Of a stretch of 6,995 nt of DNA, positions 1-5,740 are shown in pieces. Source of the stretch: Actinosomnolentus pattersoniae (SeqCode) (GTDB lineage Bacteria > Actinomycetota > UBA4738); assembly GCA_013817655.1 (NCBI GenBank), contig JACDCJ010000106.1:1-6995 (forward strand), written 5' to 3'. Positions within the stretch are counted from its first letter, which is position 1; each line of letters opens with the position of its first letter. The notes beneath the pieces are model-generated. The model was not told where the DNA came from. It did no database searches and was given only the letters and a program-made list of their open reading frames with translations. Made by a program: the position numbers and the translations under genes.

Positions 1-1200
1 GCCCGGAACCGCCCAGCCCTTCACGGTCTTCGCGAGGATCACCACGGGCACGTCCCGGAGCTCCGTGGCCGTGGCATAGGCGGCGTAGAGCTTCCGGTAG
101 TCGTGGCCGCCGCGGCGCAGCTTCTGGAGCTGCTCGTCGGAGAGGTGGGCAACCATCTCCTGAAGCCGGGGATCCGGACCGAAGAAGTGCGAGCGGATGT
201 ACTCGCCGGACTCCACGGCGTACTTCTGGAACTCACCGTCCAGCGACGTGTCCATTCGGTGGACGAGCGCGCCGTCGCGGTCGCGCGCGAGCAAGTCGTC
301 CCATTCGCGGCCCCAGATCACCTTGATCACGTGCCAGCCGGCGCCTCGGAAGATCGACTCGAGCTCCTGGATGATCTTCCCGTTGCCGCGAACCGGCCCG
401 TCCAGGCGTTGGAGGTTGCAGTTGACGACGAAGATGAGGTTGTCGAGGCGCTCGCGGGTGGCGAGCGACAGGGCGGCCATGGACTCGGGCTCGTCCATCT
501 CGCCGTCGCCGAGGAACGCCCAGATGCGCTGCTTCGACGTGTCCTTGATCCCGCGCGCCTGAAGGTAGCGATTGAACCTGGCCTGGTAGATCGCGTTGAT
601 GGGGGACAGGCCCATGGAGACAGTGGGGAACTCCCAGAACTCGGGCATGAGCCGCGGGTGCGGGTAGGAGGAGAGGCCACCGCCCCCCACTTCACGGCGA
701 AACGCCTCCAGCCGCTCCTCTCCGATCCGTCCTTCCAGGAAGGCACGCGCGTAGATCCCCGGTGCGCCGTGTCCCTGGATGTACACGTGGTCGCCGCCGC
801 CCGGTGCGTTCTTGCCGCGGAAGAAGTGGTTGAACCCGACCTCGTAGAGGGAGGCCGACGACGCGTACGTGGAGATGTGCCCGCCGATGCCCTCGAAGTG
901 CTTGTTGGCGCGCGAGACCATGACGGCGGCGTTCCACCTGATGAGCCGGCGGATGCGACGCTCCATCTCCTCGTCGCCGGGGAAGTAGGGCTCCTCCTCC
1001 GGAGAGATCGTGTTGATGTAGTGGGTCGACACCATGGACGGAAGCCCGATGTTTCGCGACCGGGCGTGTCGAAGGATGCGGCGAAGCAGGTATCCGGCTC
1101 GCACGGGGGACGTGGCGATTACATCGTCCAGCGCCGCGATCCATTCCTCGGTCTCGTCCGGATCGATGTCCGGGAGCTGATCCTTGAAGACGTCGAACAC
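1..1200 (-). CDS. aceE: Pyruvate dehydrogenase E1, homodimeric AceE type (N-terminal 400 codons; 3' end beyond the left edge)
   Basis: ThDP-dependent E1 that decarboxylates pyruvate and acetylates the lipoyl arm of E2. The frame stays open from a GTG at 1200 down to position 1. This gives 400 residues, compared with 887 in E. coli AceE, so a bit less than half is visible. Family hallmarks run in order: YINTISPEEEP near residue 61, RRIRRLIRWNA at 81, the GGH loop (H108), QGHGAPGIYARAFLEGR at 142-158, LSSYPHPRLMPEFW at 176, and the ThDP/Mg motif GDGEMDEPES at 231-240 closed by N260 in VNCNLQRLDGP. RGGHD at 363-367 and the ILAKTVKG stretch near the cut also match. The start is supported by GGGAGG six nt upstream; no in-frame ATG fits better. 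An in-frame stop, the lipB TGA, lies 87 nt upstream. It follows lipB in the operon. The oddity is that it accompanies genes for the unrelated alpha/beta E1. Identification is firm. Whether the full-length gene is intact cannot be seen. Confidence 0.96.
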   Translation of the reverse strand, partial: MFDVFKDQLPDIDPDETEEWIAALDDVIATSPVRAGYLLRRILRHARSRNIGLPSMVSTHYINTISPEEEPYFPGDEEMERRIRRLIRWNAAVMVSRANKHFEGIGGHISTYASSASLYEVGFNHFFRGKNAPGGGDHVYIQGHGAPGIYARAFLEGRIGEERLEAFRREVGGGGLSSYPHPRLMPEFWEFPTVSMGLSPINAIYQARFNRYLQARGIKDTSKQRIWAFLGDGEMDEPESMAALSLATRERLDNLIFVVNCNLQRLDGPVRGNGKIIQELESIFRGAGWHVIKVIWGREWDDLLARDRDGALVHRMDTSLDGEFQKYAVESGEYIRSHFFGPDPRLQEMVAHLSDEQLQKLRRGGHDYRKLYAAYATATELRDVPVVILAKTVKGWAVPG

Positions 1201-1287
1201 CGCAGGCCTCCCACCGTCGTGCGATCTTCCACAGTACGACCTGGAAGCCCGTGGCGATTGCCTTTCGCCGCTCCCGGTTCGGCGGCC
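1201..1287 (-). other. 87-nt spacer between lipB and aceE
   Basis: This is the longest non-coding gap in the window. It holds the aceE ribosome binding site at its downstream end. Just after the lipB stop there is a short inverted repeat, GCCGC at 1282-1286 and GCGGC at 1267-1271, with a 10-base loop. The stem is short and has no T tract, so it does not qualify as an intrinsic terminator. I see no convincing -35/-10 pair. The frame is open from the lipB TGA through to aceE, but the intervening residues (GRRTGSGERQ and onward) look non-coding. Confidence 0.5.
1207..1212 (-). promoter_or_regulatory. Ribosome binding site of aceE
   Basis: The minus strand reads GGGAGG here, followed by a six-base spacer (CCTGCG) and the GTG at 1200-1198. 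It decides the start of aceE and shows that the gene has its own translation initiation rather than relying on coupling to lipB. Confidence 0.8.
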
Positions 1288-1968
1288 TCAGACGGACTGA
1301 GCCTGCACCGTCGCGCGTTCGGCGAGGAGCCGGAGGCCGAACACCTCCTCGAAGCACCCGGCGACCAGCGGCGCCATCTCTTCCACCGTCACCTCTCGTC
1401 GCGCCAGATCGCTCAGCGTCACCACCCCCCGGTCGGAAAGGCCGCACGGCACGATCGCGTCGAACCAGGCCAGATCCGTGGTGCAGTTCAGCGCGAAGCC
1501 GTGAAGGGTCACCCTGGCGTGCGCGAGCTTCACCCCGATCGCGCAGACCTTCCGGTCTCCCGCCCAGACCCCCGTCCGCTCGGGGTCGCGATGAACCCGC
1601 ACGCCGATGGTGCGGGACGCCCGGATCACGACCTCCTCGAGCTTCCGGAGATAGGCGATCACGTCCGGCGCGAGCCCGAGATCCAGGATGGGATATCCGA
1701 CCAACTGGCCCGGGCCGTGATATGTCACGCTTCCGCCTCGGTCCACGAAGTGCAGCTCGGCCCCGGACGCGCGAATCTCGTCCTCGGTTGACACGAGATG
1801 GGACGGGTCGGAGCGGCGGCCGGCCGTGTAGACGGGCGGATGCTGCAGGAGTAGCAGCGTGTCGGGAGCGTGCCCCGCGGCCAGATCACTCGCGACGCGA
1901 TGCATCCATTCGTAGGCGGGCCCGTACGGCACCGGTGCCTCGGGGACGATGAGCCGGCCGGTCCGCAT
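1288..1968 (-). CDS. lipB: Octanoyl-[acyl carrier protein]:protein N-octanoyltransferase LipB
   Basis: Cytoplasmic enzyme that moves octanoate from acyl carrier protein to the lipoyl-domain lysine of E2-type proteins; LipA then inserts sulfur. From the ATG at 1968 it has 226 residues, normal for the family. Visible motifs are LLLLQHPPVYTAGRR (38-52), RGGSVTYHGPGQLVGYPILDL (start at 77), DRKVCAIGVK (138-147) with the expected catalytic Lys140, LHGFALNC (155-162) and IVPCGLSDRG (172-181) with the expected catalytic Cys175. Start choice: the ATG at 1968 lies 19 nt after the E2 stop and gives the usual short N-terminus. A GTG at 2004 in the same frame would add 12 residues and overlap E2 by 17 nt. 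Neither has a good Shine-Dalgarno; the region before the ATG is CT-rich, so translation probably depends on coupling to E2. Its place directly after E2 fits a role in modifying E2. lipA is not in the window. Confidence 0.95.
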   Translation of the reverse strand: MRTGRLIVPEAPVPYGPAYEWMHRVASDLAAGHAPDTLLLLQHPPVYTAGRRSDPSHLVSTEDEIRASGAELHFVDRGGSVTYHGPGQLVGYPILDLGLAPDVIAYLRKLEEVVIRASRTIGVRVHRDPERTGVWAGDRKVCAIGVKLAHARVTLHGFALNCTTDLAWFDAIVPCGLSDRGVVTLSDLARREVTVEEMAPLVAGCFEEVFGLRLLAERATVQAQSV

Positions 1969-1987
1969 CAGGGCCGGCGTGAGGAGG

Positions 1988-3484
1988 TCACGAGCCCGCG
2001 GCACCGCGGGCGGCGACGCCGACCTCGGGGCCGAAGTCCCATGTCTCCAGGTTCGCCTTCAGCCGAGCAAGGAACTTCGCGGCCGTGGCCCCGTCGATGA
2101 TCCTGTGGTCCCAGGACATGGACAGGTAGACCATGTGACGGATCGCGATCGCGTCGTCGATCACGACCGGACGCTTCTCGACCGAATCGAAGGCCAGGAT
2201 GGCGCACTGCGGTTGGTTGATGATCGGGACGCTGATTATCGAGCCGAAAGGCCCGGGATTCGTGATCGTGAAGGTGCCGCCATGCACGTCGTCGGGGCTG
2301 AGCTTCTTGGAGCGAGCCCGCGTGGCTACGTCGTTGATGGCTCGGGAGAGGCCGACGATGTTCATGGCGTCGGCTCCCTTTATGACGGGAACGATCAGGC
2401 CGTCGTCCAGGGCGACGGCGATCCCCAGGTTCACGTAGCGCTTGACGATCAACTGGTCATCGCGCAGCTCGGAGTTCACGTCGGGAAAGGCCAGCAGCGC
2501 TTCGCAGACGGATCGCGCGACGAACGGCATGTAGGTAAGCCCGACGCCCTCACGAGCCCTGAAGTCGTCCTTGGCCGCCTGCCGCGTTCGCACGACGTTC
2601 TCCATGTCCACCTCGACGAGGTTCCAGGCCCGGGCCGAGGTCTGGATCGACTGGACCATGTGCTTCGCTATGGCCTGGCGCATTCGGGTGAGGGGGATCG
2701 CCTCCTCCCGACCGCCGCCGGAGGCGGTCATCGCCGGCTGTGGCTGCGGGGTGGTAACCGGCTGAGGCTGTGGCACCAGAGCCGGTTGAGGCTGTGGCCC
2801 GGGAGCCGCTTGAGGCTCGGCGTCTTCAGAGGGGGTAGAGCGGGTCTGCAGGTATCCCTGCACGTCTTTCTTCGTGATCCTTCCGCCGGTTCCAGTGCCC
2901 TGCACCTGCGAGAGATCGATCTGGTGCTCGTCGGCCAGCCGGCGCACGAGCGGGGAGAGGATGCCGCTGCGCGGGCCGCCGCCGGCGGGAGCCCCCTCCT
3001 GTCGAGGAGCACTCTCCTGCTTGCGAGCACCATCCTGGTCGGAAGCCCGGTCCTGCTCGGGAGCGGCCGCGGCCTGATGCGGTGCCGACTGAGCGTCCAC
3101 GTCGCCGGAGGCTTCCGCCTCAGAGGGCTCCTTGGGTTCCTCTCCGGCGCCCTCGGGGGCTACCTCCTCCGACTGCGGTGCCGCCCGCTCTTCGGGTGAA
3201 GCCGACGCCTTCCCGTCCCCGGCGGCGGCCGCCTCCTGCCCGTCGCCACCTGCGTCGATGAGCGCGAGCTCGGTGCCGACGTTGACGGTCTCGCCCTCCT
3301 GCACCTTGATCTCCACGAGCTTGCCGGCAAGAGGCGAGGGGACCTCCGTGTCGACCTTGTCCGTGGAGATCTCGAAGAGCGGCTCGTCCCGCTCGACCGT
3401 GTCCCCCTCCTTCTTCAGCCACCGCGTGATCGTGCCCTCGACGACCGTCTCGCCGAGTTGGGGCATCGTTATGGGACTCGCCAC
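1988..3484 (-). CDS. pdhC: Dihydrolipoyl acyltransferase E2 of a 2-oxoacid dehydrogenase complex
   Basis: Core subunit of the complex: its swinging lipoyl arm takes an acyl group from E1, the catalytic domain transfers it to CoA, and E3 reoxidises the arm. The 498 residues show one lipoyl domain (about 1-78; lipoylated Lys43 in STDKVDTEVPSP), an acidic Ala/Glu/Gln-rich linker (about 80-168), a peripheral subunit-binding domain (172-212; SPLVRRLADEH, GTGTGGRITKKDV), a Pro-Gln linker (about 218-256), and the catalytic domain (about 260-482). That domain has SWDHRIIDGA containing the active-site His460 and Asp464, and TFTITNPGPFGS at 404-415. Both linkers contain tandem repeats. The GTG start has AGGGAGG seven nt upstream. 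It lies 24 nt after E1 beta and is followed by lipB. The acyl specificity (acetyl or branched-chain) cannot be read from motifs. Only one lipoyl domain is present, whereas E. coli AceF has three. aceF, bkdC and sucB are name alternatives; E2 function itself is certain. Confidence 0.96.
   Translation of the reverse strand: MASPITMPQLGETVVEGTITRWLKKEGDTVERDEPLFEISTDKVDTEVPSPLAGKLVEIKVQEGETVNVGTELALIDAGGDGQEAAAAGDGKASASPEERAAPQSEEVAPEGAGEEPKEPSEAEASGDVDAQSAPHQAAAAPEQDRASDQDGARKQESAPRQEGAPAGGGPRSGILSPLVRRLADEHQIDLSQVQGTGTGGRITKKDVQGYLQTRSTPSEDAEPQAAPGPQPQPALVPQPQPVTTPQPQPAMTASGGGREEAIPLTRMRQAIAKHMVQSIQTSARAWNLVEVDMENVVRTRQAAKDDFRAREGVGLTYMPFVARSVCEALLAFPDVNSELRDDQLIVKRYVNLGIAVALDDGLIVPVIKGADAMNIVGLSRAINDVATRARSKKLSPDDVHGGTFTITNPGPFGSIISVPIINQPQCAILAFDSVEKRPVVIDDAIAIRHMVYLSMSWDHRIIDGATAAKFLARLKANLETWDFGPEVGVAARGAAGS
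2726..2797 (-). repeat. Three 24-nt tandem repeats encoding the Pro-Gln linker of E2
   Basis: E2 residues 230-253 are three consecutive octapeptides, PQPQPALV, PQPQPVTT and PQPQPAMT. At DNA level each unit begins CCA/CCG CAG CC(T/A) CA(A/G) CCG, so the copies remain recognisable. They lie between the subunit-binding domain and the catalytic domain, where E2 proteins have a flexible, extended hinge. The copies are in frame and probably arose by slippage or duplication. Confidence 0.9.
2993..3064 (-). repeat. Four 18-nt tandem repeats in the first E2 linker
   Basis: E2 residues 141-164 are four hexapeptides, APEQDR, ASDQDG, ARKQES and APRQEG, followed by a further AP. Each DNA unit starts with GCT and has CAG GA(C/T/G) as codon 4 and the start of codon 5. 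The consensus is A-x-x-Q-(D/E)-x. The array sits at the end of the linker that tethers the lipoyl domain to the subunit-binding domain, so copy number would set arm length. Confidence 0.85.
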
Positions 3485-3491
3485 GTCAGGA

Positions 3492-3498
3492 CCTCCCT
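3492..3498 (-). promoter_or_regulatory. Ribosome binding site of the E2 gene
   Basis: The minus strand reads AGGGAGG, seven bases before the GTG at 3484-3482. It is the strongest Shine-Dalgarno in the window and fixes the GTG start. This puts the lipoyl-domain motif ITMPQLGE right at the N-terminus, as is usual for E2. Strong initiation fits the high E2 copy number needed for the complex core. Confidence 0.85.
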
Positions 3499-3508
3499 GT
3501 GTCGACGT

Positions 3509-4627
3509 TCACCACTTCGAGAGCTTATCCACGGCCTCCACTATGTCTTCCACCTGAGGAAGGTACGCGTCTTCGAGGGGCGGGCTGAACGGGACCGGCA
3601 CGTTCGGCGGGGCCAGCCGGACTACCGGTGCGTCCAGGAGGTCGAAGCCGTCCTCCGCGAGAACGGCCGAGACCTCGGCTCCCACGCCGAAGGCACGGTG
3701 GCTCTCGTAGAGGACCACCGCACGGCCGGTTTTCTCGACGGTTCGAAGGATGGCCGCGGTGTCCAGGGGCCAGATAGTCCGCAGGTCGAGCACCTCGACG
3801 GAGATGCCCGAGTCCTCGAGATCGGAGGCGGCCTCCAAAGCCTTGTGGACCATGGCTCCGTAGGAGATCACCGACACGTCGACCCCCTCCCGCTTCACGT
3901 CAGCCCGGCCGATCGGGACGGTGAAGTCCGGGTCGTCCGGAACGGTCTCCCTGATCCTGCGGTAGATCCACTTGTGCTCGAAGAAGACCACGGGGTTGTC
4001 GTCCCGGACGGCTGCCTTCAGGAGTCCCTTCGCATCGGTGGGAAACGCGGGGACGACGACCTTCAGGCCGGGCGTGTGTGCGAACCAAGGTTCCGGGTTC
4101 TGAGAGTGAAACGACGAGGCGCGCACGCCGCCGCCGGACGGCCCTCGAACCACCAGGGGGACCCTCTCTCCCACCCGGTAGTGGTGCTTGCCGGCCACGT
4201 TGACGAGCTCGTCGAATCCGTTCGCGATGAAGTCGGCGTACTGGAGCTCGGCGATCGGCCGCATGCCCGCCAGGGCCGCACCGATCGCCGTTCCGATGAT
4301 GGTCTCCTCGCAGATCGGGGTGTCCATGACCCGTTCGGGACCGAACCTGTCGAGAAACCCCTCGGTGACCTTGAACGCGCCTCCGTAGACGCCGATGTCC
4401 TGGCCCATCAGAAAGACGGAGTCGTCCCGCTCCATCTCCTCCCACATCGCCTCAGCGATCGCGACGAGGAACGTGGCCTCGCCCTCCGCCGAACGCTTTC
4501 CTCGTGGCTCGGCGCCGTGCCCCGCGGCCCCGGCCTCGTCCTTCGCCGCCTCCTCCGGGGACGCCTGGGGGACCTCTGGAGACCGCTCGGCTCCCCGCTC
4601 CACGGACGTGTCCCCTTCCGTCGTCAT
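3509..4627 (-). CDS. pdhB: 2-oxoacid dehydrogenase E1 component, beta subunit
   Basis: Beta half of the alpha2beta2 E1. With the alpha subunit it forms the ThDP site and the contact with E2. It has 372 residues from the ATG at 4627. Conserved blocks are FLVAIAEAMWEEMERDD (53-69), VFLMGQDIGVYGGAFKVTEG (71-90), ERVMDTPICEETIIGTAIG (98-116) with the expected ThDP-activating Glu107, ELQYADFI (127-134), SSFHSQNPEPWFAHTPGLKV (171-190), a C-terminal transketolase-like half with DLRTIWPLD (281-289), and APPNVPVPFSPPLED (339-353). The start overlaps the E1 alpha stop as ATGA, the usual sign of translational coupling and of equal subunit supply. The first 45-50 residues are an acidic Glu/Ala/Pro-rich extension before the normal family N-terminus; usual E1 beta length is about 325-340. 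An open frame continues upstream inside the alpha gene, but only the coupled ATG is plausible. Pyruvate, branched-chain 2-oxoacids or acetoin are possible substrates; motifs do not settle it. Confidence 0.94.
   Translation of the reverse strand: MTTEGDTSVERGAERSPEVPQASPEEAAKDEAGAAGHGAEPRGKRSAEGEATFLVAIAEAMWEEMERDDSVFLMGQDIGVYGGAFKVTEGFLDRFGPERVMDTPICEETIIGTAIGAALAGMRPIAELQYADFIANGFDELVNVAGKHHYRVGERVPLVVRGPSGGGVRASSFHSQNPEPWFAHTPGLKVVVPAFPTDAKGLLKAAVRDDNPVVFFEHKWIYRRIRETVPDDPDFTVPIGRADVKREGVDVSVISYGAMVHKALEAASDLEDSGISVEVLDLRTIWPLDTAAILRTVEKTGRAVVLYESHRAFGVGAEVSAVLAEDGFDLLDAPVVRLAPPNVPVPFSPPLEDAYLPQVEDIVEAVDKLSKW
4624..4627 (-). other. ATGA overlap joining E1 alpha and E1 beta
   Basis: The minus strand reads ATGA: the ATG of E1 beta (4627-4625) shares bases with the TGA of E1 alpha (4626-4624). 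A purine-rich stretch, GAGGGGAC, lies about 13 nt before the ATG, rather far for an ideal Shine-Dalgarno. Termination-reinitiation coupling is therefore the likely mode of beta translation. Confidence 0.85.
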
Positions 4628-5709
4628 TCGGTTCGGCCGTCCCCTCGGGGATCGGAATCCCAGTAGCCATCCTCCGTCCAGAGCCCTCTGGTCACGTCCT
4701 CTCCCGAGGGAAGGGGCGACCTCTGCGCGAAGTCGTGCGCCTCGTCGAACTCCTTCTTCACCCGCTCGTCGAGGGCGCCTGCGTCCGCCTCGCTCACGGC
4801 ACCTTCGGACATGAGAAGGTCCTGGAGGCGTTTCACGGGGTCGCGGTTGCCCATGTAATCGTCGAGGATCTCTCGCGGCACGTACCTGGCGGGATCGTGT
4901 CCCGCGTGGCCCTTCCATCTAAGCGAGACGCTCTCGATCAACGAGGGCCCCTCACCGGATCGGGCGCGCTCGACCGCGTCGCCGACGGCCTCGTAGACCT
5001 CCAGGACGTCGGTCCCGTCCACACGGATGCCGGGCATCCCATACGCCTCCGCCCGGACGGCCACGGAGGGCACGGAGAACTCCAGTCGATTCGGCGTCGA
5101 GTACGCCCATTGGTTGTTGTTCACGATCCAGACCGCGGGGAGCCGATGGATGGAGGACAGGTTGAGCGACTCGTGCCAGCGGCCGTTCGAGGTCGCCCCC
5201 TCACCACACATGGCCACTGCTACCCGCTCCTCGCCCCTGCGCTTGAACGCGAGGGCCCATCCGCACGCGACCGGGTAGGAGTCCGGAAGCATCGATACCA
5301 CGGCGAACGTCCCGGCAGCCGCGAAGGATCCCACGTGGCTGTTTCCGTCTCGCCCGCGCGTGTAGCCGTCGACGCGCCCCCAGAACTGCGCCATGACCCG
5401 CTTCAACTCCAAGCCCTTCGTGAGCTGCACGCTCAGGTCCCGGTGGGTGCCGAGAAACACATCCTCCCTTCGCAGGGCGAAGCCCGTCCCCACGTGCGTT
5501 CCCTCCTGCCCCCGGCCGGAGTAGATCGCGCCGGGTAACCTGCCCTGGCGGTAGAGCATCTCCATCCGCTCGTCGAAGTACCGGCACAGCTTCAGGTAGT
5601 ACAGAAGCCGGTGAAGGTCCTCCTCCTTGAGTCCCAGACGGTCGAAGCGTGCGCTGGCCGACGTTCGGACCGGCTCCCCCCAGATGTCTCTCGCCTTCCC
5701 GTTGCTCAC
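4624..5709 (-). CDS. pdhA: 2-oxoacid dehydrogenase E1 component, alpha subunit
   Basis: Alpha half of the alpha2beta2 E1, binding the diphosphate end of ThDP. It has 361 residues, normal for the family. Motifs in order: YYLKLCRYFDERMEMLYRQG (37-56), IYSGRGQEGTHVG (62-74), FLGTHRDLSVQLTKG (85-99), GYTRGRDGNSHVGS (115-128), the ThDP motif GEGATSNGRWHESLN (169-183) closed by VNNNQWAYSTP (196-206), DGTDVLEVYEAV (231-242), and the loop RWKGHAGHDPARYVP (264-278). The motif begins GEG rather than GDG; GEG is common in branched-chain E1 alpha, while HESLN is seen in acetoin/pyruvate types, so the substrate stays open. The GTG at 5709 is 31 nt after the E3 stop. No clear Shine-Dalgarno precedes it, and no better in-frame start is visible before the conserved region. 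Its stop overlaps the beta start. bkdA1 or acoA are name alternatives. Confidence 0.93.
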   Translation of the reverse strand: MSNGKARDIWGEPVRTSASARFDRLGLKEEDLHRLLYYLKLCRYFDERMEMLYRQGRLPGAIYSGRGQEGTHVGTGFALRREDVFLGTHRDLSVQLTKGLELKRVMAQFWGRVDGYTRGRDGNSHVGSFAAAGTFAVVSMLPDSYPVACGWALAFKRRGEERVAVAMCGEGATSNGRWHESLNLSSIHRLPAVWIVNNNQWAYSTPNRLEFSVPSVAVRAEAYGMPGIRVDGTDVLEVYEAVGDAVERARSGEGPSLIESVSLRWKGHAGHDPARYVPREILDDYMGNRDPVKRLQDLLMSEGAVSEADAGALDERVKKEFDEAHDFAQRSPLPSGEDVTRGLWTEDGYWDSDPRGDGRTE

Positions 5710-5740
5710 CGCGGCCCGGTCCGTTCCCGATCCCCCGGCC

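Noticed and set aside
1267..1286. Inverted repeat after lipB as an intrinsic terminator
   Set aside because: Only a five-base stem with a 10-base loop and no following T tract. It is not enough to call a terminator.
103..1791. A 562-codon open frame on the plus strand opposite lipB and aceE
   Set aside because: Its translation is rich in Arg, Val, Asp and His with no recognisable domain. It spans two genes and their spacer on the other strand, both with clear family motifs. Long antisense frames are expected at high GC.
1981..1987. GAGGAGG on the plus strand as a ribosome site for a plus-strand gene
   Set aside because: The frame that follows is the antisense of E2. The match is chance, and on the coding strand it reads as the CT-rich stretch before lipB.
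1949..3199. A 416-codon plus-strand open frame opposite E2
   Set aside because: It mirrors the E2 gene, including its repeat linkers (the RLRLW-like stretches are antisense of the Pro-Gln repeats). No independent family signal.
4628..4918. Extension of E1 beta upstream to an ATG-like start at 4918
   Set aside because: The frame is open but would lie wholly inside the E1 alpha gene. Its residues look like out-of-frame Arg-rich translation, whereas the ATGA-coupled ATG at 4627 is a standard arrangement.
3458..5538. Long plus-strand open frames opposite E1 beta and E1 alpha (3458-4666 and 4504-5538)
   Set aside because: Antisense shadows of strongly conserved genes. Their composition is typical of reverse-strand reading in high-GC DNA and no motif is seen.
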